Below the pieces are notes generated by a model that made no database searches, had not been told where the DNA came from, and worked only from the letters and a program-made list of their open reading frames with translations. A stretch of DNA of 64,000 nucleotides, taken from Halomonas sp. 1513. Lineage in GTDB: Bacteria > Pseudomonadota > Gammaproteobacteria > Pseudomonadales > Halomonadaceae. Shown here one piece after another: positions 1 through 10,478 of the stretch (position 1 is its first letter; each line of letters starts with the position of its first letter). The stretch covers positions 3,720,001-3,784,000 of the forward strand of contig CP019326.1 of the NCBI GenBank assembly GCA_001971685.1. Direction: 5' to 3'. A program made the position numbers and the translations under genes.

Positions 1-43
1 CGCACCACGCCTGCAGCGCTGGCAGATTGCGGGCCTCCATCAT
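1..43 (-). CDS. 5' end of an unidentified gene running off the window
   Basis: Reading the minus strand, an ATG at 43-41 (a second ATG follows at once) opens a frame MMEARNLPALQAWC that continues past the window edge. An ACAGGAG ribosome-binding-like sequence lies about 6 bases upstream. Only 14 codons are visible, so no family can be named. It would be transcribed away from fbpA, and the two would share the 44-225 intergenic region with its Fur-type box. Confidence 0.4.
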   Translation of the reverse strand, partial: MMEARNLPALQAWC

Positions 44-135
44 GCTCGGCTCCTGTCTCATCGAGGGCACAGTGTAGAGAATCCTGTGCCGGGCGCACCA
101 GGCATCGGCGCGCCGCATCGGCACTAAAGCAATTT

Positions 136-154
136 GCGTATCATTATCATTTGC
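136..154. promoter_or_regulatory. Fur-box-like operator upstream of fbpA
   Basis: On the minus strand this 19-mer reads GCAAATGATAATGATACGC. It matches the Fur consensus GATAATGATAATCATTATC at 13 of 19 positions, including an uninterrupted 9-base AATGATAAT core. It lies about 70 bases before the fbpA start, where iron-replete repression of an iron-uptake operon is expected. The site is seen in the sequence; Fur control is inferred. Confidence 0.65.
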
Positions 155-225
155 AATCAGATTATTTCTTGCTATCGTACCTACAGGCGCCAACCACCCC
201 ATGCAACACGACAACGGATATCGTC

Positions 226-1221
226 ATGCAAAAGAACGTCATCGCTTCTGCCACGCTGCTCTCCACGCTGCTGGCAGCCCCCATCGCCGCCGCCGACCTG
301 ACCCTCTATTCGGGGCGCGGCGAGTCGATGGTGGAGCCGATCATCCAGCAGTTCGAGCGCAACACCGGCATCAACGTCAACGTGCGCTACGGCGATACCG
401 CCCAGCTGGCGGTACTGCTGCAGGAAGAGGGCCAGCGTTCGCCCGCCGATCTCTACTGGGGCCAGGACGCCGGTGCCATGGGCGCCATCAGCCAGGCCGG
501 CCTGCTCGCCGAGCTGCCCGATGACATCTACGAGGGCCTGCCCGGCATCTATACCAGCGAGACCGGCAACTGGGTCGCCGCCAGCGGCCGCGCCCGGGTG
601 TTCGCCTATTCGCCGGAGCGGGTCAGTGAAGACGAATATCCCGAGAGCATCTTCGATCTTACCGACGAGCGCTACGAAGGCCGCGTCGGCTGGGCGCCCA
701 CCAACGGCTCCTTCCAGTCGTTCATCACCGCGATGCGCGTCGAGTATGGCGACGAGCGGACCCAGGAGTGGCTCGAGGGCATGCGCGACAACGGCGCGGT
801 GACCTTCCGCAATAACACCACCCAGGTGCAGGGCGTCGCCGACGGGGAAATCGACTTCGGGCTCGTAAACAATTATTATTTGCCGCGGTTCCTGGCTGCC
901 GATAGCGACTACCCGGTGGCGCAAGCCTTCTTCGCCGAAGGTGACATCGGCAACCTGGTCAACGTCGCCGGCATCGCGGTGCTGGAGAGCAGTGACAACA
1001 AGGACGCGGCACTCGAATTCATACGCTTCCTGCTGTCGCCGGCCGCTCAGCAGTACTTCACCGGCAGCGTCTATGAGTACCCGGTGACCCGCGACGTGAT
1101 CCAGAACCCGGAACTCGAGGACTTCGACCGCTTGCTGGAGGTCAGCCCGCAGATCGACCTGGATGACCTGGAAGATCTCGAGGGCACGCTGAACCTGCTG
1201 CGCGATGCCGGGCTGCTGTAA
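226..1221 (+). CDS. fbpA: Ferric iron ABC transporter, periplasmic substrate-binding protein
   Basis: A 331-residue periplasmic Fe3+-binding protein that delivers iron to the FbpB permease. Residues 1-23 form a signal peptide (basic start, hydrophobic stretch, AIAAA-type cleavage region). The mature protein opens with DLTLYSGRG, as FbpA/FutA proteins do. The adjacent tyrosines Y217 and Y218 in LVNNYYLPRF correspond to the paired tyrosines that coordinate iron in FbpA. I chose the ATG at 226 because it gives an intact signal peptide; the same frame is open from a TTG at 151, but that would put extra sequence before the signal peptide. It is followed by fbpB (105-bp gap) and fbpC, and a Fur-like box lies upstream. 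Confidence 0.93.
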   Translation: MQKNVIASATLLSTLLAAPIAAADLTLYSGRGESMVEPIIQQFERNTGINVNVRYGDTAQLAVLLQEEGQRSPADLYWGQDAGAMGAISQAGLLAELPDDIYEGLPGIYTSETGNWVAASGRARVFAYSPERVSEDEYPESIFDLTDERYEGRVGWAPTNGSFQSFITAMRVEYGDERTQEWLEGMRDNGAVTFRNNTTQVQGVADGEIDFGLVNNYYLPRFLAADSDYPVAQAFFAEGDIGNLVNVAGIAVLESSDNKDAALEFIRFLLSPAAQQYFTGSVYEYPVTRDVIQNPELEDFDRLLEVSPQIDLDDLEDLEGTLNLLRDAGLL

Positions 1222-1326
1222 GCCCCGCCAGCGCCAGCGCGAGTCGAGACCAGGGCGGCACAGGCCGCCCTGGTCTCGTGCGCTTGACTGCCATGGCCTG
1301 AATCGACACCGACACAGCGAGAGACG

Positions 1327-2937
1327 ATGAGCAACAGCGCCGAGCTTGCCAGCCCTGCCGCACGCCGCACGCCGCCGAAAGGCAGGACGCGGCGCGTGCC
1401 GCTGCATATCCTGCTGCCTTCGCTGGTGGCGGCGGCGGCGATGCTGGTACCGCTGTTCTACCTCGGCCTGCGCGCCTTCGAGGCCGACCCGCAAACCCTC
1501 GCCAACCTGGTGCTGCGCCGGCGCAACCTCGACCTGCTGCTCAACACTCTCTCGTTGGCGCTGGGCGTGGTGGCCATGACCACCCTGATGGCGCTGCCGC
1601 TGGCCTGGCTGGTGGTACGCACCAACATCCGCTTCAAGCGCCTGCTGACCATTCTCGGGGTGATCCCGCTGGCGGTGCCTGGCTATGTGATGGCCTATGC
1701 GCTGATCGGCCTGGGCGGCAACTACGGCGTACTGGCCCAGCTCACCGGCGTGCAGCTGCCGCGCATCGAGGGCTACTTCGGCGCCATGCTGGCGCTGTCG
1801 CTGTATACCTTCCCCTATCTGTTTCTCAACCTGCGCGCGACCCTGGCCGGCCTCGACGGCAACCTCGAAGAGAGCGCCAGGAGCCTCGGTTACGGCAACC
1901 GCGAGGTGTTTCTCAAGATCATCCTGCCCCACCTGGCCCCCTCGCTGATGGCCGGCTGGCTGGTCATCACCCTCTACGTGCTGGGCGACTTCGGCGCCGT
2001 GGCGCTGATGCGCTACGAGGCCTTCAGCTACGCCATCTACACCCAGTACTCCGGCGCCTTCGACCGCATCTATGCCGCCTGGCTGTCGATCATGCTGCTG
2101 GCGGTGGCAGCCAGCTTCGTGATGCTCGACAGCCTGGTGGTCAAGCGCAAGCTGGCACGCGTGGGTACCGGGGTGGCGCGGCCGGTAAAGCCGATGCGCC
2201 TGGGTCGCCTGCGCTGGCTGGCCTACCCCTACCTGGTGCTGATCTTCGGCGCCTCGGTAGGCCTGCCGACGCTGATCCTCGGCTACTGGCTGGTACTGGC
2301 ACCGCCCGACCTGAGCTTCTTCGCCCGCGTCCCGGGCACCTTCCTGCGCTCGGCGGGCGCGGCGCTGCCCGCTGCCTTGCTGTCGGCGGCCTTCGCCCTG
2401 CCGATCGCCTACCTCACGGTGCGCTACCGCTCCACCGCGGCGACGCTGATCGAGCGCTCGGCGTACATCGGCTATGCCATTCCGCCGCTGACCCTGGCGC
2501 TGGCGATGGTGTTCTTCTCACTGCGCACCGCGCCCTTTCTCTACCAGACCCTGACGCTGCTGATCGTGACCTGGGCGATGGCCTCGCTGGCCCTGGCCCT
2601 GGGGCCGATCCGCAGCGCCCTACTGCAGACCCGGCCCAACATGGAAGAGGCCTCCCATTCGCTGGGCCACGGTCCGCTGAGCACCTTCCTGTGGGTGATC
2701 TTCCCGCGCCTGCGTCGCGGCATCCTGGCCGGTGTCGCACTGGTCTTCGTGCTGTGCATGAAAGAGCTGCCGATCACCTTCTTGCTGGCACCGACCGGCT
2801 ACACCACCCTGGCGGTGACCGTGTTCACCCGTACCTCCGAGGGCATGCTGGCCGAGGCCGCGCCCTTCGCCGCCGCCATCGTGGTGTTCTCCAGCCTGTC
2901 GGTAGGCTTCCTGTTAACCAAAGAGGGCAAGCGATGA
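1327..2937 (+). CDS. fbpB: Ferric iron ABC transporter, fused permease
   Basis: An inner-membrane permease of 536 residues with two permease domains in tandem, the usual FbpB/SfuB architecture. Each half carries an EAA-type loop for docking the ATPase: EESARSLGYGNREVFLKIIL in the first half and EEASHSLGHG...FPRLRRGI in the second. Many hydrophobic segments are visible (about 12 expected). GAGAGACG precedes the ATG. Its TGA overlaps the fbpC ATG (ATGA), indicating translational coupling. Confidence 0.93.
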   Translation: MSNSAELASPAARRTPPKGRTRRVPLHILLPSLVAAAAMLVPLFYLGLRAFEADPQTLANLVLRRRNLDLLLNTLSLALGVVAMTTLMALPLAWLVVRTNIRFKRLLTILGVIPLAVPGYVMAYALIGLGGNYGVLAQLTGVQLPRIEGYFGAMLALSLYTFPYLFLNLRATLAGLDGNLEESARSLGYGNREVFLKIILPHLAPSLMAGWLVITLYVLGDFGAVALMRYEAFSYAIYTQYSGAFDRIYAAWLSIMLLAVAASFVMLDSLVVKRKLARVGTGVARPVKPMRLGRLRWLAYPYLVLIFGASVGLPTLILGYWLVLAPPDLSFFARVPGTFLRSAGAALPAALLSAAFALPIAYLTVRYRSTAATLIERSAYIGYAIPPLTLALAMVFFSLRTAPFLYQTLTLLIVTWAMASLALALGPIRSALLQTRPNMEEASHSLGHGPLSTFLWVIFPRLRRGILAGVALVFVLCMKELPITFLLAPTGYTTLAVTVFTRTSEGMLAEAAPFAAAIVVFSSLSVGFLLTKEGKR

Positions 2938-4004
2938 CCACCCTCAATCTCAACGCCACTCCCCAGGCCAGCGCCCCCCGGCGCCCCGCGCCGCTGCTCA
3001 GCGTCGATGGGCTATGCAAGCGCTACCGGCCCCAGGATCCACTGGCGGTAGAGAATGTCGGCTTCACCCTCGGCAACGGCGAGATCCTCGCGCTGCTCGG
3101 CCCCAGCGGCTGCGGCAAGAGCACCACCCTGCGCATGATCGCCGGTTTCGAGCATCCCGAGGCCGGCGACATCGTGCTGCGCGGCAAGAGTATCCTCGAC
3201 CAGCCGCCGCAGCAGCGCCGCATCGGCATCGTGTTCCAGGACTATGCGCTGTTTCCGCACATGAGCCTGGGCCAGAACGTGGCCTTCGCCATGCGCCACC
3301 TGCCCAAGGCCAAGCGCGCCGCCCGCGCCCGTGAGTGGCTCGACCTGGTCGGCCTGGCCGACCTCGCCGAGCGCATGCCCGACGAGCTCTCCGGCGGCCA
3401 GCAGCAGCGCGTGGCGCTGGCCAGGACCCTGGCCGCCGAGCCGCAGCTGGTGCTGCTCGACGAACCGTTCTCCAACCTCGACGCGGCGCTGCGCGAGTCG
3501 ACCCGCAAGGAAGTGCGCCAGCTGTTCAAGGCCGCCGGCACCTCGGTGATTCTGGTTACCCACGACCAGGCCGAGGCGCTCTCCTTCGCCGACCAGGTCG
3601 GCGTGATGCACGCCGGCAAGCTGATCCAGGTCGACCGCCCCGAGCGGGTCTATCAGCACCCGGCCACCGCCTTCGTCGCCGAGTTCCTCGGCCATACCAA
3701 CCTGCTCGACGGCGATGCCGACGGCGAGATCGCCCAGACCGCACTGGGACCGGTGGCCATCACCCCGGCCAGCCGCGGCCCGGTTCGCGTCTCGCTGCGC
3801 CCCGAGCATCTGGCCCTGGCTACCGCCCCGGACGGCCATGGCGCCACCGTGGTCGAGCGCGAGTTCCGCGGCCACGACTGCTTCTACCTGCTGGAACAGC
3901 ACGGCCAGCGCTTCTGCGCCATCACCCCCAGTCACACCCTGTGGCAGATCGGTGAGCAGGTCAGCCTCGAGCCCCAGCGCACCGCCACGGTGCTGCAGTA
4001 CTAG
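2934..4004 (+). CDS. fbpC: Ferric iron ABC transporter, ATP-binding subunit
   Basis: A cytoplasmic ATPase of 356 residues that powers FbpAB iron import. It has a Walker A GPSGCGKST, an ABC signature LSGGQQQRVALARTL, a Walker B LVLLDEPFSNLD and the switch histidine in ILVTHDQAEA. A C-terminal TOBE-type domain follows (about residues 270-356). The start ATG at 2934 overlaps the fbpB stop. The frame is open further upstream inside fbpB, but that part is shadow. It is the last gene of the operon; 205 bp of non-coding sequence separate it from the convergent polA. Confidence 0.93.
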   Translation: MTTLNLNATPQASAPRRPAPLLSVDGLCKRYRPQDPLAVENVGFTLGNGEILALLGPSGCGKSTTLRMIAGFEHPEAGDIVLRGKSILDQPPQQRRIGIVFQDYALFPHMSLGQNVAFAMRHLPKAKRAARAREWLDLVGLADLAERMPDELSGGQQQRVALARTLAAEPQLVLLDEPFSNLDAALRESTRKEVRQLFKAAGTSVILVTHDQAEALSFADQVGVMHAGKLIQVDRPERVYQHPATAFVAEFLGHTNLLDGDADGEIAQTALGPVAITPASRGPVRVSLRPEHLALATAPDGHGATVVEREFRGHDCFYLLEQHGQRFCAITPSHTLWQIGEQVSLEPQRTATVLQY

Positions 4005-4209
4005 GCTTTTTCACCCATCTCAGGGGGAGGAGGGAGTTGCGTCACGAGCGTAATCCCCCCTTCCCAGAGGGAATGTTGAATGAATCGTCGAGCGGGATGA
4101 AGCACAAGGCGCACGGAGCACAGAAACCGGAGCCTATGGGGTATAGGTGAGGATTTCGAGCACCGCGCAACGCAGTGATTCGCCCGCGCAGACCTTAATT
4201 CAGCGTTTC

Positions 4210-6990
4210 CTAGTGAGCTTCGTCCCAATTAGCCCCACTCTCCGCCTCGACGATCAGCGGCACGCGCAGTTCGGCGGCATCGCGCATATGCGTCTTGACC
4301 GCGTCGATAAAGCCGTCGACGTCGGCCTCCTTGACCTCGAAGACCAGCTCATCGTGGACCTGCATCACCATCCAGGCGTCGAACTCGCAGGGCGTCTTGG
4401 CGCTGCCCTGTAGCCAGGCGTCGACCTCGATCATGGCGCGCTTGATGATGTCCGCCGCGGTGCCCTGCATCGGCGCGTTGATGGCGGTGCGCTCGGCGGC
4501 CTGGCGGCGGGCGTGGTTCTGGGCCTTGATCTCGGGCAGGTAGAGGCGCCGGCCGAGCACGGTTTCGACGTAGCCGTCTTCGGCGGCCTGGGTGCGAATC
4601 CGGTCCATGTAGCGCGCCACCCCGGGGTAGCGGTCGAAGTAGCGCTCGATGTAGGTCTGGGCCTGGTTGCGCTCGATGTGCAGCTGCCGCGACAGCCCCC
4701 AGGCGCTCATGCCGTAGATCAGCCCGAAGTTGATCGCCTTGGCGCTGCGCCGCTGGTCGGCGGAGACCTTGTCGAGGGGCACGCCGAATACTTCCGCAGC
4801 GGTGGCGGCGTGGATGTCGCGGCCCTCGGCGAAGGCCTCGAGCAGGCCCTTGTCTTCGGAGAGGTGGGCCATGATGCGCAGTTCGATCTGCGAGTAGTCG
4901 GCGGCGACGATGCGGTAGCCGGGCCGGGCGACGAAGGCCTGGCGGATCTTGCGCCCCTCTTCGGTGCGAATCGGGATGTTCTGCAGGTTGGGGTCGCTGG
5001 AAGAGAGCCGTCCGGTGGCGGTGACCGCCTGGTGGTAGCTGGTATGCAGGCGCTTGGTGGTGGCATTGACCAGCCGCGGCAGCTTGTCGGTGTAGGTCGA
5101 CTTGAGCTTGGCCAGGCCGCGGTGCTCCATTATTACCTTGGGCAGCGGGTAGTCCAGCGCCAGCTCCTCGAGCACCGCCTCGGCGGTGGATGGCGCGCCC
5201 TTGGGGGTCTTCTTGAGCACCGGGATCTTCTGCTCTTCGAAGAGGATCTCGCCGAGCTGCTTGGGCGAGCTGAGGTTGAACTCGCGTCCGGCCAGCTCGA
5301 AGGCCTCGGCCTCGAGCTCACGAATGCGCTCGGCCAGCGCCTGGCTCTGGGTGTGCAGCTGCTCGGCGTCGAGGGCCACCCCGGTACGCTCCATGCGCGA
5401 CAGCACCGGCACCAGCGGCAGCTCCAGCTCATCGAGCACCGCGGCGAGCCGGCCCTCCCGTTCGAGGCGCGGGCGTAGCTCGTGCTGCAGGCGCAGGGTG
5501 ATGTCGACGTCCTCGCAGGCGTAGGGTGCGGCCTGCTCGAGGGCGATCTGGTTGAAGGTCAGCTGCTTGGCGCCCTTGCCGGCGATCTCCTCGAAGCTGA
5601 TGGTCTTCTCGCCGAGGTACTTGAGCGCCAGCGAGTCCATGTCGTGGCGGGTGGCGGTGGAGTTGAGCACGTAGGAGGCGAGCATGGTGTCGGCCAGCGG
5701 CCCGACCACACTAATCTGGTAGTTGGCCAGCACCGAGATATCGTACTTGAGGTTCTGGCCGATCTTGCCCTTGGCCGGGTCTTCCAGCAGCGGCTTGAGG
5801 GCCGCCAGCACCGCCGCGCGGTCGAGTTGAGCCGGGGCGTCGAGGTAGTCGTGGCCGAGCGGGATATAGGCCGCCTCGCCGGGCGCCAGAGCCAGCCCCA
5901 CGCCGACGATCTCCGCCTCCATGTAGTTGAGGCTGGTGGTTTCGAGATCGAAGCAGAAGCGCTCGGCCTGGTGCAGCCGCTCCAGCCAGGCGTCCAGCGT
6001 GGCCTGGTCGACGATCACCTCGTCGTCGCGTGCGGCAGCAGTCGCGGCCGGCTCGTCGCTATCGGCCTGGGGCGTGGCGGTGCCGCCGGCCACGTCGTCG
6101 ACGCCTTGGTCCTTGCCCTCGAGCAGCTCCGATAGCCAGGCCTTGAACTCCATCTCGCGATAGAGCTCGAGCAGGGCCTCGCGGTCGGGGTGGGCGATCT
6201 CCAGGTCGTCGAGCCCCACCGGCAGCTCGCAGTCGGTCTTGATGGTGGCCAGCTGGTAGGAGAGAAACGCCTGGTCGCGGTGCTCCTCGAGCTTCTTGGG
6301 CAGGGTCTTGGCGCCGCGGAAGTCCAGCGTCTTGACCTTGTCGAGGTCGGCGTAGATGGCGTCCAGGCCACCGCCCATGCCCTGCAGCAGGCCCAGCGCG
6401 GTCTTCTCGCCGACCCCCGGCACGCCGGGAATGTTGTCGACCTTGTCGCCCATCAACGCCAGGAAGTCGATGATCAGCGACGGCGGCAGGCCAAACTTCT
6501 GCTCCACGCCGGCCTCGTCGAGGGTCTCGTCCTTCATGGTGTTGACCAGGGTGATATGGCCGTTGACCAGTTGCGCCATGTCCTTGTCGCCGGTGGAGAT
6601 CACCGCATCGCGGCCGGCCTCGGTGGCGCGCCGCGCCAGGGTGCCGATGACGTCGTCGGCCTCGACCCCCTCGATGCACAGCAGCGGCAGGCCGAGGGCG
6701 CGCACGCAGGCGTGCAGCGGCTCGACCTGGCTGCGCAGGTCGTCGGGCATCGGCGGGCGCTGCGCCTTGTACTCGGCGTAGAGCTCGTCGCGAAAGGTCT
6801 TGCCCTTGGCGTCGAAGACCACCGCCATGGGGCTGTCCGGATAGTCCTTGATCAGCCGCTTGAGCATGTTGAGCACGCCCTTGACCGCCCCGGTGGGCTG
6901 GCCCTGGGAGGTGGTCAGCGGCGGCAGGGCGTGAAAGGCGCGGTACAGGTAGGAGGAACCGTCGACGAGGACGATGGGGCTGACAGCCAT
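4210..6990 (-). CDS. polA: DNA polymerase I
   Basis: A 926-residue DNA polymerase I, about the length of the E. coli enzyme (928). In order it has a 5'-3' exonuclease (starts [38 protein letters not shown] helix-hairpin region), a 3'-5' exonuclease with the acidic [10 protein letters not shown] motif retained, and the polymerase domain with [16 protein letters not shown] (motif A), [16 protein letters not shown] (finger helix) and [10 protein letters not shown] (motif C). It works in repair and Okazaki-fragment processing. I chose the ATG at 6990 ([11 protein letters not shown]) for its family-like N-terminus; an upstream in-frame ATG at 7011 behind GGGGGA would add 7 residues. It diverges from the DUF2782-thrB-speA operon. 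Confidence 0.96.
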   Translation of the reverse strand: MAVSPIVLVDGSSYLYRAFHALPPLTTSQGQPTGAVKGVLNMLKRLIKDYPDSPMAVVFDAKGKTFRDELYAEYKAQRPPMPDDLRSQVEPLHACVRALGLPLLCIEGVEADDVIGTLARRATEAGRDAVISTGDKDMAQLVNGHITLVNTMKDETLDEAGVEQKFGLPPSLIIDFLALMGDKVDNIPGVPGVGEKTALGLLQGMGGGLDAIYADLDKVKTLDFRGAKTLPKKLEEHRDQAFLSYQLATIKTDCELPVGLDDLEIAHPDREALLELYREMEFKAWLSELLEGKDQGVDDVAGGTATPQADSDEPAATAAARDDEVIVDQATLDAWLERLHQAERFCFDLETTSLNYMEAEIVGVGLALAPGEAAYIPLGHDYLDAPAQLDRAAVLAALKPLLEDPAKGKIGQNLKYDISVLANYQISVVGPLADTMLASYVLNSTATRHDMDSLALKYLGEKTISFEEIAGKGAKQLTFNQIALEQAAPYACEDVDITLRLQHELRPRLEREGRLAAVLDELELPLVPVLSRMERTGVALDAEQLHTQSQALAERIRELEAEAFELAGREFNLSSPKQLGEILFEEQKIPVLKKTPKGAPSTAEAVLEELALDYPLPKVIMEHRGLAKLKSTYTDKLPRLVNATTKRLHTSYHQAVTATGRLSSSDPNLQNIPIRTEEGRKIRQAFVARPGYRIVAADYSQIELRIMAHLSEDKGLLEAFAEGRDIHAATAAEVFGVPLDKVSADQRRSAKAINFGLIYGMSAWGLSRQLHIERNQAQTYIERYFDRYPGVARYMDRIRTQAAEDGYVETVLGRRLYLPEIKAQNHARRQAAERTAINAPMQGTAADIIKRAMIEVDAWLQGSAKTPCEFDAWMVMQVHDELVFEVKEADVDGFIDAVKTHMRDAAELRVPLIVEAESGANWDEAH

Positions 6991-7208
6991 GGCGAAACGA
7001 TCCTTGAGCATAATCAATCCCCCCATGATACGCAGCTCGCCGTGCGGCGTCAGGCATCCCTCGCCAAGCGAGTCAGCTGGTCCTATACTGGCGTGCGCCA
7101 GGCATAGCAGGCCCGGTCCCCTCGTCGCATCACCTGCCGCAGTGAATTCCCGCCCATCGCCGGAGTCCAAGCAGGCAGCACATCGTGCCGCTTACGGCAG
7201 GAGGACAT

Positions 7209-7505
7209 ATGTCGCTATCATCTTTGCCCCGCCCCATGCTGCTGGCGGCGCTGCTTTGCTCGAGCCTGCTGCTGGCGAGCCTCGCCAGCCACGCCCAGTC
7301 GTCGCCCGAGCCGCAGATTACCGAGCGCCAGGAGGCGGATCGCACCCTGCGCGAATTTCGCATCAACGGGCAGCTCTACGCCATCGAGATCCGCACCCGC
7401 GACGGTGACCGCTACCACCTGCTCGATCGCCGTGGTGATGGCAATTTCAGCCGCGTCAGCGGCGATGCAATAGAGGTTCCCGACTGGGTCAACACGGCGC
7501 GCTGA
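7209..7505 (+). CDS. DUF2782 family small exported protein
   Basis: A 98-residue protein with an N-terminal signal peptide or anchor (MSLSSLPRPMLLAALLCSSL onward, ending near SHAQ) and a compact acidic domain with REFRINGQLYAIEIRTRDG. This looks like DUF2782, which sits between polA and thrB in many gammaproteobacteria; its function is unknown. The ATG at 7209 follows a strong AGGAGG, so I prefer it to the upstream start at 7185. It lies 85 bp before thrB. Confidence 0.8.
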   Translation: MSLSSLPRPMLLAALLCSSLLLASLASHAQSSPEPQITERQEADRTLREFRINGQLYAIEIRTRDGDRYHLLDRRGDGNFSRVSGDAIEVPDWVNTAR

Positions 7506-7590
7506 CCCTGTTTCGGTCGGCGACACTTTTCGTGCATCGCACTGGCAAGACGGTACAATGTGCGGCTTGGCAACCCCGGGCGAGAGACAC

Positions 7591-8553
7591 ATGGCCGTAT
7601 TTACCCCGCTGAGCCAGGCTCAGGTCGCAGAGTTCCTGCAACGCTTCGACGTTGGCACGCTGACGCAGCTCGAGGGCGTGCCCAGCGGCACCGAGAACAC
7701 CACCTACTTCGTCACCACCGAGCGCCACTCGCTGGTGTTGACGCTGTTCGAGCAGGGCGAGCACGAGGAGCTGCCGTTCTTCGTCGACCTGCTCGACTAC
7801 CTGGCCGACCACCGCCTGCCGGTGCCAGGCCCGGTGCACGATCGCCAGGGCATCGCCCTGCAGAGCCTGGCCGACAAGCCGGCGCTGCTGTTCCCGCGCC
7901 TACCAGGCAGGTATCCCAGGTCACCGAACATCGCCCAGTGCCGGGCGCTGGGCGATGCCCTTGGCCATATGCATGCGGTATCGCGCTATTTCGACGGCCA
8001 CCGTCCCAATCCCCGCGACCTGCACTGGCTGGTGGCCATGCATCATCGCGTACTGGTCTATCTCTCCGCCGACGACCAGGCGCTGATGAGCGACGAGGTC
8101 GATGCCTACCAGGCCTTCTTCGGCGACGCGCCGGACCTGCCTCGGGGCGCGCTGCACGGCGACCTGTTCCGCGACAACACCCTGTTCGACGGCGATCGGC
8201 TGGGCGGCATCATCGACTTCTACAACGGCTGCACCGGCGACCTGCTGTTCGATCTGGCGATCGTCATCAACGACTGGGCGGTAAACGCCGACGGCAGCCT
8301 CGACGCCGAGCGCCACGACGCCATCTTGCGCGCCTACCAGGCGCGCCGCCCGCTGACCGACAGCGAGCGCGAAGCGTGGCCGATGATGCTGCGCATGACC
8401 GCGCTGCGCTACTGGCTGTCACGGCTGCTGGTGGTCTACGTCGACCCGCCGGCCCACGACCTGACGCCCCACGACCCGGAGCAGTTCCGGACCATTCTGC
8501 TCAGCCGCCTGCAACACGGCGCGCTGACCCTGCCGGAGGCCCACCCCGCATGA
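7591..8553 (+). CDS. thrB: Homoserine kinase (APH-fold, ThrB type II)
   Basis: A 320-residue homoserine kinase of the aminoglycoside-phosphotransferase-like family found in Pseudomonas and Halomonas, phosphorylating homoserine in threonine synthesis. It starts MAVFTPLSQAQVAEFLQRFD and has a nucleotide-binding loop GVPSGTENTTYFV. Its catalytic loop is LHGDLFRDNTLF, with the metal-binding aspartate in GGIIDFYNG. The frame is open from 7558, but the ATG at 7591 fits the family N-terminus. Its TGA overlaps the speA ATG, so the two are translationally coupled. Confidence 0.9.
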   Translation: MAVFTPLSQAQVAEFLQRFDVGTLTQLEGVPSGTENTTYFVTTERHSLVLTLFEQGEHEELPFFVDLLDYLADHRLPVPGPVHDRQGIALQSLADKPALLFPRLPGRYPRSPNIAQCRALGDALGHMHAVSRYFDGHRPNPRDLHWLVAMHHRVLVYLSADDQALMSDEVDAYQAFFGDAPDLPRGALHGDLFRDNTLFDGDRLGGIIDFYNGCTGDLLFDLAIVINDWAVNADGSLDAERHDAILRAYQARRPLTDSEREAWPMMLRMTALRYWLSRLLVVYVDPPAHDLTPHDPEQFRTILLSRLQHGALTLPEAHPA

Positions 8554-10472
8554 GTCTGCTCGATGCCGGCGCACCGTCGCCTTCACGCCTGGCGCGCCAC
8601 ACCTACAACATCGACCAGTGGGGCAGCGGCTATTTCGACGTCGATGACGGCGGCCACACCGTGGTGCGCCCGCTGGGCAGCGAAACCGAGGGCCCGGCGC
8701 TGCCGCTGGATGCGCTGGTCGACCAGCTGCGCGAGGCCGGCCTGCGCCTGCCGGTGCTGGTGCGCTTCACCGATATCCTCCACGACCGGGTCGAGCAGCT
8801 GTGCGCGGCCTTCGATGCGGCGATTCGCGAAGAGGCCTATACCGGCGGCTACACCGCGGTCTATCCGATCAAGGTCAACCAGCAGCGCCGCGTGGTCGAG
8901 GAGATCCTCGCCACCCACGAGCGCGGCCACGGCCGGGTCGGCCTCGAGGCCGGCAGCAAGCCCGAGCTGCTGGCGGTGCTGGCACTCTCAGGCGACGGCT
9001 CGTCGCTGATCGTCTGCAACGGCTACAAGGACCGTGAATACATCCGCCTGGCGCTGATGGGCGAGAAGCTCGGCCATCGCGTCTACCTGGTGGTGGAGAA
9101 GTATTCCGAGCTCGACATCATCCTCGAAGAGGCCGCCGCCCTCGGCGTCACGCCGCGCATCGGCCTGCGCGCCCGGCTCGCCTCGGTGGGCCGCGGCAAG
9201 TGGCAGGACACCGGCGGCGAGAAGTCCAAGTTCGGCCTCACCGCCGGCCAGACCCTCGGCGTCATCGAACGGCTCAAGCGCAGCGATGCGCTGGGCAGCC
9301 TGCAGCTGGTGCACTTCCACCTCGGCTCGCAGATCGCCAATATCCGCGATATCCAGCGCGGCCTGCGCGAGTGCGCGCGCTTCTACCAGAGCCTGCGCGA
9401 ACTCGGCGCGCCGGTGGACACCGTCGACGTCGGCGGCGGCCTGGGCATCGACTACGAGGGCACCCGTTCGCGCAGCGAGTTCTCGATCAACTACTCGATG
9501 CGCGAATACGCCAGCAACGTGGTGTGGGCCTTCCGCCAGGCCTGCGAGGCCGAAGGCCTGCCGCATCCGCACCTGATCAGCGAATCGGGCCGCGCGCTGA
9601 CCGCCCACCACGCGGTGCTGATCACCAACGTGATCGGCGAGGAGCGCATCGAAGACCAGGCGCCACCGCGTCAGGTCGAGGATGACCCGCAGATCGACGA
9701 GCTGTGGCGCGTCCACGGCCGCCTGGCCGACATGCACGAGCCGCGCGGCCTGGTCGAGGCCTACCATGACCTGGTGCAGGCCATGGGCGAGCTGCAGGAC
9801 CGCTTCGTACTGGGGCTGGCCGGCCTGGTTGCACGCGCCGAGGGCGAGGCGGTCTACTTCGCCGCCTGCGCGCGGCTCAAGGCGCGCCTCGACGGGCGTA
9901 ACCGTGCCCATCGCGAGATCCTCGACGAACTCGCCGAGAAGCTCGCCGACAAGCTGTTCGTCAACTTCTCGCTGTTCCAGTCGCTGCCCGACGTGTGGGG
10001 CATCAAGCAGATATTTCCGGTGATGCCGCTGAGTGGCCTGGAGCGTGCACCGAGCCGCCGCGGGGTGATCCAGGACATCACCTGCGACAGCGACGGCCGC
10101 ATCGACAGCTACGTCGACGGCCAGGGCGTGGAGAGCACCCTGCCGCTGCCGGAGTGGCGCGACGGCGACGAGAAGCTGCTCGGCTTCTTCCTGGTCGGCG
10201 CCTATCAGGAGATCCTCGGCGACCTGCACAACCTGTTTGGCGACACCGACTCGGTGGACGCCGCCCTCGACGCCAACGGCGACTGGGTGCTGTCGCATGC
10301 CATCCAGGGCGACACCGTGGCCCAGGTCCTCGACCACGTCAATTTCGACGCCGAAGTGCTGCGTCGCCATCTGGCCAGCCAGCTGGATGCCAGCCAACTC
10401 AGCGTCGAAGAGCGCCAGGCCTTCCTTGCCGATCTCTCGGCCGGCCTGCAGGGCTACACCTACCTCGAGTGA
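8550..10472 (+). CDS. speA: Biosynthetic arginine decarboxylase
   Basis: A 640-residue PLP-dependent decarboxylase of the alanine-racemase fold that converts arginine to agmatine for putrescine synthesis. The PLP lysine is K108 in YPIKVNQQ. HFHLGSQI, the glycine-rich DVGGGLGIDYEG and a C-terminal CDSDGRIDSYVDG region are typical of SpeA. Length is close to the family norm (about 630-660). The start ATG overlaps the thrB stop. A perfect 26-bp hairpin begins 7 bases after the stop codon. Confidence 0.95.
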   Translation: MSLLDAGAPSPSRLARHTYNIDQWGSGYFDVDDGGHTVVRPLGSETEGPALPLDALVDQLREAGLRLPVLVRFTDILHDRVEQLCAAFDAAIREEAYTGGYTAVYPIKVNQQRRVVEEILATHERGHGRVGLEAGSKPELLAVLALSGDGSSLIVCNGYKDREYIRLALMGEKLGHRVYLVVEKYSELDIILEEAAALGVTPRIGLRARLASVGRGKWQDTGGEKSKFGLTAGQTLGVIERLKRSDALGSLQLVHFHLGSQIANIRDIQRGLRECARFYQSLRELGAPVDTVDVGGGLGIDYEGTRSRSEFSINYSMREYASNVVWAFRQACEAEGLPHPHLISESGRALTAHHAVLITNVIGEERIEDQAPPRQVEDDPQIDELWRVHGRLADMHEPRGLVEAYHDLVQAMGELQDRFVLGLAGLVARAEGEAVYFAACARLKARLDGRNRAHREILDELAEKLADKLFVNFSLFQSLPDVWGIKQIFPVMPLSGLERAPSRRGVIQDITCDSDGRIDSYVDGQGVESTLPLPEWRDGDEKLLGFFLVGAYQEILGDLHNLFGDTDSVDAALDANGDWVLSHAIQGDTVAQVLDHVNFDAEVLRRHLASQLDASQLSVEERQAFLADLSAGLQGYTYLE

Positions 10473-10478
10473 ACGACG

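Noticed and set aside
181..1932. A 583-codon frame on the minus strand across fbpA and fbpB
   Set aside because: A GC-rich antisense shadow of two well-supported genes; rich in Arg, Gln and His with no recognisable motif.
4513..7107. Several plus-strand frames of 200-320 codons over polA
   Set aside because: Antisense shadows of polA, which has complete exonuclease and polymerase motifs.
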